Source: Xiphophorus maculatus
Taxonomy: Eukaryota > Chordata > Actinopteri > Cyprinodontiformes > Poeciliidae
Direction: 5' to 3'
DNA length: 64,000 nucleotides
Assembly: GCF_002775205.1 (NCBI RefSeq)
Contig: NC_036456.1
Location: 20,147,468-20,211,467 of the forward strand
In this document: piece after piece, positions 47,651 through 57,849 of the stretch
Layout of the letters: each line of letters starts with the position of its first letter
How positions within the stretch are numbered: the first letter of the stretch is position 1
Translations under genes and position numbers: made by a program
The notes under the pieces: model-generated
What the model saw: the letters and a program-made list of their open reading frames with translations, nothing else
The model's database searches: none
What the model was told of the DNA's origin: nothing

Positions 47651-48326
47651 GGACACTTCTGTTGCTAAAATTTGTCTGGTGTCTAAATCCAAAAACCAGA
47701 AAATTTGTTCCCTTTTCCAGCAGCTGATCATTTCTCCAACTTTCTCCAACTTTTGTCACTCAAGCCTAACAAAAAAACATGAGTTTTCAAAACATTGTGT
47801 ATATTTATAATTTTTCATTCCTCATATGGAATGAAATAATCCATATCAGGATGGAAACTGGCTGATGGTTTCCATCCTGCAAACATGAAGACTTTCCTGA
47901 GAAGATGAGAGTGTAGACTTTCTGGTAAATCCTGTTCTAATGTAAAATATCATAAATTACTGGATTAAGGACATTTCTAGTTTACTACATGCTATCACAC
48001 ATAACAATTTTTGAGCATTTGGAAACAGTTGCTCTTTATTTCCCAAAGTTATGGGAGAGGAGAGAATGGAGATTTCAGCTGCCTGAAATAATCTGTTCCC
48101 CTCCATAACATGGGAACAAATTAATTTACCTGCAAGTCTTTAACTGTGTTTATTCCTCTCTTCATCAACAATAAATCCTGTGGATATGATGACATTTGAA
48201 CATTATTTGCCAAAGTTAAAGGATGGGAACAATATATTTTAGGCACCTGAAATAATCTGTTCCCCTCCATAAAATGGGAAAAAATTAATTTACCTGCAAG
48301 TCTTTAACTGTGTTTAATCTTCCTTT

Positions 48327-49405
48327 CCATCCATCCATCCATCCATCCATCCATCCATCCATCTTCTTCCGCTTATCCGAGGTCGGGTCGCGGGGGTAGC
48401 AGCTTCAGAAGGGAGGCCCAGACTTCCCTCTCGCCGGCCACTTCTTCCAGCTCTTCCGGGGGAATCCCGAGGCGTTCCCAGGCCAGCCGAGAGACATAGT
48501 CCCTCCAGCGTGTCCTGGGTCTTCCCCGGGGCCTCCTCCCTGTGGGACGTGCCCGGAACTCCTCACCAGGGAGGCGTCCAGGAGGCATCCTGACCAGATG
48601 CCCCTCAACTGGCTCCTCTCGATGTGAAGGAGCAGGCTCTACTCTGAGTCCCTCCCGGATGACTGAGCTTCTCTCTAAGGGAGAGCCCAGCCACCCTACG
48701 GAGAAAACCCATTTCGGCCGCTTGTATCTGCGATCTCGTTCTTTCGGTCATGACCCAAAGCTCATGACCATAGATGAGGGTGGGAACGTAGATCGACCGG
48801 TAAATCAAGAGCTTCGCTTTTTGGCTCAGCTCTCTTTTCACCACAACGGACCGGTACAGCACCGCTTAACGGCAGACGCTGCGCCAATCCGCCTGTCGAT
48901 CTCCCGCTCCCTTCTTCCCCCATTCGTGAACAAGATCCCGAGATACTTGAACTCCTCCACCTGGGGCAGGACACCCCCCCTGATCCGGAGAAGGCACTCT
49001 ACCCTTTTCCGGCTCAAGACCATGGCCTCGGATTTGGAGGCACTGATCCCCATCCCGGCCGCTTCACACTCGGCTGCGAGCCGCTCCAGCGAGAGCTGCT
49101 GATCATGACCTGATGAGGCCAGTAGGACCACATCGTCTGCAAAAAGCAAAGATGAGATCCTAAGGCCACCAAATCAGATCCCCTCAACACCTTGGCTGCG
49201 CCTAGAAATTCTGTCCATGAAAGTGATGAACAGAATCGGTGACAAAGGGCAGCCCTGACGGAGTCCAACTCTCACTGGAAACGAGCCCGACTTACTGCCG
49301 GCAATGCGGACCAGACTCTGACACCGGTCATACAGGGACCTGACAGCCTGTATCAAAGGGCCCGGTACCCCATACTCCCGGAGAATCTGAACTGTCGTTC
49401 GGCCC
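48327..49405 (-). pseudogene. Rex3-like (RTE-clade) LINE, reverse transcriptase half
   Basis: Minus-strand frames cover the reverse transcriptase from the LRQGCPLSP motif (about 49,262), through FADDVVLLASS (about 49,145) and FKYLGILFTN (about 48,950), to the conserved C-terminus GRRPRGRPRTRWRDYVSRLA (about 48,540) and LLKLLPPRPDLG at the stop near 48,373. The 3' end is GCGGAAGAAGATGGATGG repeats ((CCAT)n on the plus strand, 48,327-48,363), as in Rex3. Frame breaks are present. The 5' continuation is cut at 49,405 by the LTR. Confidence 0.8.
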
Positions 49406-51067
49406 TGTCAAGAAAACTGGAATGGGGTGTGAGATCTTTCCGGGTGCACGCAGAAAAGGTGCACGAAGGCCTGAGAGAAAATAAGCAATCTTGTGGTTTG
49501 ATTAAAAGTTAATTAAGTCGAATATGTATGAATACAATTGGTAACATGAGTATAAGTAATCACTCAATAACTTTCTGCAAAGTATCTCTGATTAATGATC
49601 TGTGATGATTTAACTATGTAATGATTATGGTTGATGATTTATAATAAGTGAGAGATGTGACTAATTGTTAATGAATATGAAGTTGTGATGATTTGAAATC
49701 AATTCAAATGGGTTTAACACAGGCTGAATGTGTTTAATAAGTTGTAATAGATAAAATAGTGAGTTATAGAAAAGAGAGGAATGCAGTACATTAAAGTCAG
49801 CATGATGGGTGAAGCCCTGCTGACAGGAAGTGTCGCAAGCTGGGGAGAGACGGGACTTTCCAGAAAAACAAAGCAGAAGTTAAATAAAAAAATAGTAAAC
49901 CAAGGTCCCACACACACAGATGGGGGAGACAAAGCAGAAGTTCAGAAAAAAAATAGTAAAGCAAACTCCACATACACACAAATGGACGTGAAAAGTATAA
50001 AAGAAGCCTGAAAAGAGGAAGCGATCGTTCTTGATCCGCGGCGTCGAAGGAGAGACAACATAGATAAGCAGATTGAGAGACAGCAGAGGTCCGCAGCTCG
50101 GAACCACGGGAAAGTCAAGACTCCGCGCCGCCAAGAAAAGGACAAGATCCGATTGCCACAGCCCCGGTTCCTGATTCTACCGTCGACCCTGCCTCCACCC
50201 AACAATCGCTAACGCTGCAACAGACTTGGAGAAAAGACAAAGGTCCCGGAGGGATAAAAGAGCTGGGTTTTCGAAGGATTTGGACCCGCACTGCTTTGCA
50301 TCTATTCTAAGGAGGATTTTTCCATCTAAGGACAAAGACTCTGACCAAGACTCGGGATATTTCTGTTGCCAAAGACCCATCTCCAACTGGGTGTGAGTTG
50401 AATCTGCTCCCAAAAAATCTATCTTAGAACTTGCGACATAAGTTAGGGAAAGGAGACAGGGTATGATTGTACATGTAAATTCTATTACACTGTTTTTGAA
50501 TTATATACAATTGATTATTGATTTGTATGTCGCATATCCCTGCTTAAGCGTGCTTAATAAATTCATACTATAAAATTCTAATGAGGTTGGTGGACATTGG
50601 AATTAATTGAGTCACTTAAATTATTTTCCTGTTCTCTTACTTGAGGTAAAACTAATGTACATGATTCTAGTATATAGGAGGCTTCATAATTTCCTTTGGT
50701 GAGAGTAAATAATGACCCTGGGACTTACATCTAAGTCACTAAACTTAATCTAGCCGGTTCCAAGAGCGAGTTATAATTTAAAAAGTGAGCTACCGTTAAC
50801 AGAAGTGGTTATTGGAATTATGCGGCTGCGAGGGCTACTCAGCTGATTGTTCCTTAACTGTAAAGGGTCATAGCTCCTGGATTGGAGGTAGTTAGAGCTA
50901 GACGAGTCACTTTCGCTATCAGTTTAAATAGATTGTCTCTTATGGATCTCTCTCAGGGTAATACCCAGGTCCTAGAGACTTTCCGGACCTGTTAGACAGA
51001 GAACTGGTCAGTAGTCGGCCCAAGAGAGTTGTGAGGAAAGGGCGGGGCCGGCTATTGCGCAATAACA
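49406..51067 (+). mobile_element. Long solo LTR (family 1, copy B) inside the LINE
   Basis: It begins TGTCAAGAAAA and ends TTGCGCAATAACA, matching the ends of the LTR at 32,161-34,214 in opposite orientation. The promoter area is also similar: TATAAAAG (about 49,998) followed by AAAAGAGGAA and a GTTCTTGATCC block. An AATAAA lies near 50,558. At 1,662 bp it is shorter than copy A. The sequences on its two sides are different, non-adjacent parts of the LINE, and the 4-5 bp flanks do not match (GCCC versus GACA). Confidence 0.75.
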
Positions 51068-51485
51068 GACAGCCCGTAAGCACAAACTACAGTCAGGACC
51101 CGTCCCCCCACCCGTAGGCGGAGGGAGGCTACCCTCTCGTTCACCGGAGTAAACCCCAACATACAGGCGCCGAGATGGGGAGCAACAAGTATGCCCACTC
51201 CTGCCCGGCGCCTCTCACCCTGGGCAGTTCCAGAGTGGAAGTATGTCCAGCCCCTCTCAAGGAGGCTGGTTCCAGAACCAGAGCCATGTGTCGAGGTGAG
51301 ACCGACTATTTCTAGCCGGAACCTCTCGACCTCACACACTAGCTCCGGCTCCTTCCCCACCAGAGAGGTGACATTCCACGTCCCAAGAGCTTCTGCAACC
51401 GAGGATCGGACCGCCAGGGCCCCCTCCCTTGGCCGCCACCCATCACACACTGCACCCGACTCCTTTGGCCCCTCTCACGGGTGGT
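51068..51485 (-). pseudogene. Rex3-like LINE, endonuclease half
   Basis: A minus-strand frame with GTWNVTSLVGKEPELV, RFRLEIVGLTSTHG and RRRAGVGILVAPHLG is the N-terminal APE-type endonuclease of the same LINE type. It breaks off at 51,068 at the LTR. About 1 kb that should link endonuclease to reverse transcriptase is missing. Confidence 0.8.
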
Positions 51486-51488
51486 GGG

Positions 51489-51581
51489 CCCATGTTTCCT
51501 CTTCGGGCTGAGCCTGAAGAGGAAACATGGGTCCCCCCTCCTTTCAGGATTTGTTGTTCCTTTCATGAACAACAAATCCTG
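51489..51581. other. Two perfect hairpins in tandem
   Basis: First stem of 16 bp (CCCATGTTTCCTCTTC at 51,489-51,504 with its complement at 51,516-51,531, loop 11). Second stem of 15 bp (CAGGATTTGTTGTTC at 51,545-51,559 with its complement at 51,567-51,581, loop 7). They mark the junction between the LINE and the foldback sub-repeats. Confidence 0.92.
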
Positions 51582-53140
51582 TGATTTTGGGAACATTTGC
51601 TCTTTATTTGTCAGAGAAATGAGGGGGAACCATATATTTTAGAGCCTGAAATAATCCGTCCCCCCTCCATTTCATAGGAACAAATTAATTTACCAGCAAG
51701 TCCTTAACTGTGTTTATTCCTCTCTTCCTCAACAATAAATCTTGCAAGTTTGAAAACATTTGCTCTTTATTTGCCAAAGTTATGAGTAGGGAACCAAATA
51801 TTTTAGTTGTCTCAAATAACCTTTTCTTTGTAGAGGGAGCAGATTATTTCAGGCAGTTAAAATAGCAGATATGTATGGTTCCCCTCTCGTAACTTTGTCA
51901 AATAAAAAGCAAATGTTACCAAAATCACATGATTTATTGTTGACGAAGAAGAGAGGAATAAACACAGTTAAAGACTTGCTGGTAAATTAATTTGCTCCTA
52001 TGAAATGGAGGGGGAACGGATTATTTCAGGTGGCTAAAATATTTGGTTTCCCCTCATAACTTTGGCAAATAAAGAGCAAATATTACCATATTTACAGGTT
52101 TTGTTGTTCATGAAGGGAAGATTAAACTCAGTTGAAGACTTGCAAGTAAATAATTTTTTCCCATGTTATGGAGGAGGAACAGACTATTTCAGCCAGCTAA
52201 AATATTTGGTTCCCCTCCTTTAACTTTGGTAAATAATGATCAAATATCCACAGGATTTGTTGTTGCTGAGAGGAATAAACACAGTTAAAGACTTGCTGGT
52301 AAATTAATTTGCTCCTATGGAGGGAGAACAGATTATTTCAGGCAGCTGAAATAATCCTTTCATTGCTTTGGCAAATAAAGAGCAACCGTTTCCAAATTCT
52401 CCATGATTTGTATGTGTGATAATATGTTTGAACCACTAAAAATTAGCAACTAGACATTTCTTTTATCCAGTAATCTGTCATATTTAACATTAGAAGGTGA
52501 TTTTATAGAAAGCCTACACTTTCTGTTCAGGAAGTCTAATCTTTGTGTCCTTCTGCAGCTTCCATCTTCTTATATTAGCAATGAAAAACTATAAATTCAC
52601 ACATTGTGTTGGAAACCTGTTTGGTGACTTTTATTTGTCAGACTTAAGTGACAAAAGTTGGAGAAAGACCGATTCTCTTGGCGTTTAAAATAACAACACA
52701 AAACAGCGTAAGAAAACCTCGTTTATTTATTTATTTTACAATTTTGTTCTTGTTTCTTTTTTCAACAACAGCTGCCGATTAAACTGAAAGTTACAACCTT
52801 AGCATGATTATATGAGTTGTTTTACCGAGAAATCGATCAGAAGCGCCATGGAAATGATCAGATCCTCTCTGGCTGCAGTGCGCGCTCCCGACACTGGGAA
52901 CTGATTTTCACAGGGGAACAGAATTTCGCACAAGACCGGTTCCCCTCCAGTCCAGCAGGGGGCGGAAACAGAACCTGCAGCTGGACCGCCAGCCGCCATG
53001 ACAGGCAGGAAGAAGGAGAAGAAGAAGAGTTTCACTCAAACAGCTCAGAGAAACAGAAGAAGAAAGTTTTAGCGCCACTTTCAGAACCAGAACCAGAGTT
53101 CTGCAGAGATTCGGTTCGGTTCGGTCCTGGAGGCTGAGGA

Positions 53141-53191
53141 TGGGCTCCCTGCAGGGGTTCCTGGACCGGTTCGGACCCAGCAGTGAAGCGG
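53141..53191 (+). CDS. Probable first coding exon of an unidentified gene
   Basis: ATG GGC TCC begins a 17-codon frame (MGSLQGFLDRFGPSSEA) ending at a donor-like GCG|GTCAGT, directly after a CpG-rich, 5'-UTR-like stretch (52,840-53,135). I do not recognise the protein. The next exon is not visible. The intron would contain the Gypsy element, and the gene would continue beyond the window or in the unexplained part at 63.6-64 kb. This rests only on context, codon look and one splice site. Confidence 0.35.
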
Positions 53192-53491
53192 TCAGTACCA
53201 CCCGCTCAGTTGTTCCGGTGTTATAGATTAACTGGTGGCTAAATTAAATGGCTGAAACCTGTTTCTAAATTGTAGGTGGCTGTGTTGATGCCTGTTGAAA
53301 AATACTGCTTGTGTTACAAAACCGTTTGCAAAACTTTACTATAAATCCCATTTGAAGCAAATATGTTTAACGTTACATGTGAAAATTATGTTTCAAAACA
53401 AGTTTCTACAGAGTATCGTTCAGTTCGCTTCGAAAACATCACATTGGATCAGAACCAGATCAATGAGTAACGATCACATTCAGGTCCGGCC

Positions 53492-53673
53492 TGTAATGTT
53501 TGTAGTGCAGTACATAAAGGAAGCCAAGTCTTTTAAAGTTATCTGGTTTATTAACTAACAGCATCAGCCATTATACCCTCAGGTTTCTACCCGCTCCGGT
53601 CTCTGGCTTCTTCATGTCCTTTTCTTTAATCTTCTTCTTGCATCACCACCTACTGGTGCTGCATATCATTACA
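53492..53673 (-). repeat. 3' LTR of the Gypsy element
   Basis: 182 bp, differing from the other LTR at only a few positions (for example GTAGTGCAG versus GTACTGCAG, GAAGCCAAG versus GAAGACAAG, TTCATGTCC versus TTCGTGTCC). A short purine tract (CGGGGA on the minus strand) precedes it as polypurine tract. Confidence 0.93.
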
Positions 53674-53807
53674 TCCCCGTTTCAAGCTTGTTTGTTAACG
53701 TGTCAACTGCTTTCACTAACAGAGTCACCAGTAACAACATCACCAGTAACAACCAGTAACAACAGAGTCACCAGTAACAACAGAGTCACCAGTAACAACA
53801 TCACCAG

Positions 53808-54451
53808 CAGTGTTGTATAAAGTACTGAAATCTCAGAGTCAAGTAAAAGTATAAGTACCTCTCCAAAATATGACTTTGGTAAAAGTCCAAGTCACTGACT
53901 GAAATGTTACTTGAGTTAAAGTCTTAAAGTATCTGAAACTTCTTGTACTTAAGTATGGAAATTACTGTAAAAATGGATGTACTCAAGTAATGTAATGAAA
54001 AGTACAAGTAAAAAGTAAAACAAAGCAAATGCAGTTTGAATGACATTTTTTATATTTTGGTAAACTTGTCAAATACACTTAAAATAATGTACCCAACCAA
54101 GTGCAGGCAAAATTAAACCTGCTAATAGATATACCTGCAGGCATCATTTAGTTAAGAAAATTAGGTGCTTTACCTATAGCACAAGGTTAACTTAACCTGC
54201 TTTACAACTGAACCAGCTTCTTAGTAAACCCTCCAGGACAGAAAATACAAAGTTTTTGTAAGCCTTAAGTTTTCCCTTCAAGTAAGGTCAGTGCTGAAAA
54301 TGAGAAAAATAAATAGTACAGAAAATGCGGCCAACATGAAGAAAAAGAGCTGTTACGATTACTCTACTTCACAAATCAGTGAATCAGTCAGTAGGTGGTG
54401 CACACAACTGGTCATTATGCAAAAGAAAAAAAACCCCAGAAAACTTTGGAG

Positions 54452-54498
<47 letters not shown>

Positions 54499-55115
54499 GC
54501 TGCCCACTGACGCAGCTCAGTGATTACGTGACACGCAGCGCCGTGCCCTACAATGCACTGTAAGCTATGTAATGTGTTTTGAGGCAATTGACCAAAATCC
54601 CGGACAATTTTTAAATTCCCCCCGGACATCTTTTTAGGTCTGAAAAGTAGGACATGTCCAGGAAAAAGAGGACGTCTGGTCACCCTATCACCAGCTGGTG
54701 GTTCCCCTGGAGCCGTGTCCGACGTAGTTGCAGTCGTTGTGGTCTCCGTCTCCTCCTCCTTGTGGCTGTTGCTGATTGCGAGACTTGCTTTGTGCGAAAC
54801 AGGCGTATCCTATTGGTGGTGATGAACAAGCCCAGGCAAGTAGGCTACGGACTTTGTTCGGTAGCCTACTTGCTACTTGCAAATCAGCAGGTGGGATCAA
54901 AACACTTTGTTTCTCTCTCTCGCTTTTTTGTAACGAGTAACTAAACCACACATTGAAAATGTATCGGAGTAAAAGTACGCAATTAAGTTCGGAAATATAG
55001 TGAAGTAAAAGTGAAAGTCATCAAAAATTTTCATACTCCAGGAAAGTATGAAGTACTCCAAAATATACTTAAGTAAAGTAGTGAAGTATTTTTACTTCGT
55101 TACTATACAACACTG
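53808..55115. mobile_element. Nonautonomous hAT-type element in the Gypsy 3' region
   Basis: 1,308 bp with inverted ends CAGTGTTGTATAAAGTA and TACTATACAACACTG and an exact 8-bp duplication ATCACCAG (53,800-53,807 and 55,116-55,123), diagnostic of hAT. The interior has AAGTAAAAGT-rich flanks and a 45-nt G run (54,453-54,497). A middle part (about 54,540-54,685, CAGACGTCCTCTTTTTCC on the minus strand) looks like a piece of another repeat. No transposase. Confidence 0.88.
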
Positions 55116-55216
55116 ATCACCAGTAACAACAGAGTCACCATACAGACCTCAGGAGTTAACAGAGCTTCATAATATCAGAACTCCACCCTGAACAGTCTAA
55201 CACTGTTTCCACTTCC

Positions 55217-56422
55217 TTAACCTTGTTTAATCAGTCTCTCTGGTGGTCTTCGTGTCCTAGTTGACCTTCTTAAGACATGTGTTGAACTAGTGTTGTTTGG
55301 TAAAGCATCCTTACCCACACCGTGTGGGTCAGTCGTCTCTCTGGCCTGATGGCCTGCATCGCTCTCGTCCTGACCCTGTTTCTGTGAGTCTTGTTCCTGA
55401 GTCTTGAGTAAACTCCTCCGGTTTCTCCTGAGTACTTGTCCACCATCCGTCTGTATCTCGTATGACCTGGGGCTCACTTCCTTGAGGACTGTGGCCTTTC
55501 GCTCCCACGTGCCTCGATCCTCGACTCTCACTGTCATTTTCTGCCAGAGCCTTCAGCCTCCTGGCTGTTTTATCATAGTTCTCTTTTTGTTTCTGTTTGA
55601 GCGCTGTTTGCTTTCCTGTCAGCTGTTTTGTGTTAGTCTTTAGTGATAGGTGTGGCAGCGTTGAACGCAGCTTGCGACCCATGAGGAGCTCAGCTGGGGA
55701 GAACCCGCATGCCAGTGGTGCAGTTCGGTAGCTCAGCAATGCAAGGTAAGGGTCAGATCCACTGTCACTTGACTTCTTTAACAGTCTCTTAATGATCTGG
55801 ACACCCTTTTCAGCTTTCCCGTTCCCTTGTGGATGCAGTGGACTGGAGGTGATGTGTTGAAACCCATAGTCCTGTGAAAACTTCCTGAATTCTCTGCAGT
55901 TGTACTGTGGTCCATTGTCCTAATGACAAATAAGGGAATCCCATGCCTGGAGAAAACACTTTTCATGGGAGTAATTACTCCAGCAGCTGATGTGTTAGAA
56001 AGCTGGGCTATTTCTGGATAGTTAGAGTGATAATCTATTATCACAAGATAGTCTTTACCATTCAGGTGGCATAAGTCAGTTCCCACTTTTTGCCAGGGTC
56101 CTGTGGGTTCATCAGTGACCAGCATGGGCTCTTTGGTCTGTTTATAGTGATGTTTAAGGCACGTGGCACATGTGGATATCATATTATCTATTTCATTATT
56201 GATCCCCGGCCAGTACACTGCCTCTCTGGCTCTTCTCCTACATTTCTCAACCCCGAGGTGTCCCTCATGAATGCGGCACAGCATGTCTTGTCTCATTGAC
56301 TGTGGGATCACCATTCTATTGTGTCGGAGCACCAGGCCCTTTACCACACTCAGGTCAGCTCTGACTGGATAATCTTGTGGACAGCTGCCCTTCTTCCAGC
56401 CATCTTTTAGGTTGTCCATCAC
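55217..56422 (-). pseudogene. Gypsy integrase region, broken
   Basis: Minus-strand frames show the zinc-binding HHCC domain (RIHEGHLGVEKCRRRAREAV, then CATCLKHH), the catalytic core start (GTDLCHLNGKDYLVIIDYHS), and the C-terminal region (SYRTAPLACGFSPAELLMGR). They are split over three frames with a break near 55,770 and further shifts, so no functional integrase is encoded. Confidence 0.85.
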
Positions 56423-56689
56423 TCTTTTTAGAGTAGTGTCTTTTCCTGTTTCCTGTATTATCTTTTACAGCATGACATCAGACACGGGCAGACCTGACAT
56501 CACTGTGTCCACATGTACTGTAACATCTGCAGCACTGGACGAAACTTTGGCATCAGTGTCAGGTAAGGAGGCCCTGGACAGTGTGTCAGCCACAACATGT
56601 ATTTTCCTGGCATGTAAACGAGCTCAAAATCATATCTTTGCAACTTCATCATGAGTCGTTGGATTCGAGGAGACCTCTCATTCAGATTT
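56423..56689 (-). pseudogene. Gypsy pol linker, decayed
   Basis: Between RNase H and integrase; no continuous frame is seen. A TTTTTTTATTTTTTTTAA run at 56,687-56,705 has disrupted it. Confidence 0.4.
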
Positions 56690-56841
56690 TTTTTATTTTT
56701 TTTAATTTGTGATCTGTCTCCGTAGTAAAGGTAGGTAATCCATATACGTAGCAGTGAAACTTTTTACACCCATAAACCAGCCCCAGAGTCTCTTTCTCTA
56801 TCCGAGCATATTGTTGCTCAGTGTCCGTCATTGTTCTAGAG

Positions 56842-57061
56842 CAGTGGTCTAAAACTCCAGGCCTCAAGGGCCGCAGTCCTGCAGTTTTTAGATGTGCCAC
56901 AGGTACAAAACACTGGAATGAAATGGCTAAATACCTCCTCCTTGTGTAGATCAGTTCTCCAGAGTCTTAATGACTTAATTATTCTATTCAGGTGATGCAG
57001 CAGAGGCACATCTAAAAGTTGCAGGACTGCGGCCCTCGAGGACTGGAGTTTGAGACCCCTG
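56842..57061. mobile_element. hAT MITE in the RNase H region
   Basis: 220 bp with ends CAGTGGTCTAAAACTCCAG and CTGGAGTTTGAGACCCCTG and an exact 8-bp duplication TTCTAGAG (56,834-56,841 and 57,062-57,069). It is the common fish repeat with phrases GAGGGCCGCAGTCCTGCA-like and AGATGTGCC. Confidence 0.92.
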
Positions 57062-57841
57062 TTCTAGAGGCATAGGCCACAGGTTGCCAGGTGTCACCAA
57101 CTGATTGCAGTAATACGGCACCTAGGCCCTCCTTTGAGGCATCTGTTGAGATTTTTGTCTTTCTTGCAGGATTGAAGAAGGTAAGGACTGGCTCAGTAGA
57201 TATTGTTTGCTTTAGCATTTTCCACTCTTTATGTTTCTCTGTCCACTCAAACAGGTTTTTTTTTTTTTTTAGCAATTAGCAATTTTTTAGCATGTTGTTT
57301 TGGATGACAGATTTGGAATGAATTTGCTCAAAAAATGGATCATCCCTAGAGCTCTCAATACACCTTTCTTATCTGTGGGGTGTGGCATCTCCTGGATGGC
57401 TTGCACTTTTGAGTACAGAGGCTCCACACCTTCTCCTGATATCTTGTCGCCCAAGAAGACAACCTCCCTGACCCCAAACTGGCACTTCTCTTTATTAAGC
57501 TTCAGCCTGCTCTCCCGGACCCTCTGTAAAAGCCTAGTAAGTCTTTCATCATGTTCCTGTCGTGTTTTTCCCCACACCACTATGTCATTAATGTAGACTC
57601 TTGTGCCTACCAGACCCTCTGTTATTTGCTCAACTGCCTTTTGAAAAATCTCAGGTGCTGATTTAATGTCAAATGGCAGCCTGAGAAAACAGTACCTTCC
57701 AAACGGGGTGTTAAAGGTGCATAGTTTGCTGCTTTCAGCATCTAACTTTATTTGCCAAAAACCCTGCGAGGCATCTAGTTTGCTAAAATACTGAGCACCT
57801 GCCATCTCGCTGGTGATCTCTCTCTTAGGAATCTGATAATG
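57062..57841 (-). pseudogene. Gypsy reverse transcriptase core and RNase H, broken
   Basis: The minus-strand frame at 57,287-57,805 holds the reverse transcriptase palm (SKLDASQGFWQI, NTPFGRYCFLRLPF, KCQFGVREVVFLG). The active-site motif reads YINDIVVWG where Gypsy elements have a second-position Asp (YxDD), so a catalytic acid is lost. RNase H begins in the frame at 57,012-57,275 (STDASKEGLGAVLLQ) and resumes beyond the MITE at about 56,690-56,833 (IEKETLGLVYGCKKF). A poly-T run at 57,258-57,270 adds a shift. Confidence 0.88.
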
Positions 57842-57849
57842 TTCTCTCT

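Larger units (their letters stand above)
47747..52672. mobile_element. Foldback-like element: long inverted arms enclosing a LINE and an LTR
   Basis: The left arm (about 47,747-48,330) and right arm (about 51,830-52,672) are inverted copies. For example, TTTCTCCAACTTTTGTCACT at 47,749 pairs with AGTGACAAAAGTTGGAGAAA near 52,650, and GATGGAAACTGG at 47,870 with its counterpart near 52,560. Matches continue through GTGTAGACTTTCT, TTACTGGATTA and ACATTTCTAGTT. Sub-repeats of ~170 bp (AATAATCTGTTCCCCTCC, TTTAACTGTGTTTATTCC) occur in both orientations at 48,050-48,330 and 51,590-52,330. The gap is filled by the Rex3-like LINE and its LTR. No transposase is seen and a target duplication was not found. 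Confidence 0.75.

Noticed and set aside
49399-51021. TCGGCCC present on both sides of LTR copy B as a possible 7-bp target duplication.
   Set aside because: The right-hand copy (51,015) lies inside the LTR once its end is fixed at 51,067 by comparison with LTR copy A, so it is coincidental.
54291-54683. Frames with polyglycine or polyproline.
   Set aside because: Produced by the 45-nt G run inside a hAT element.
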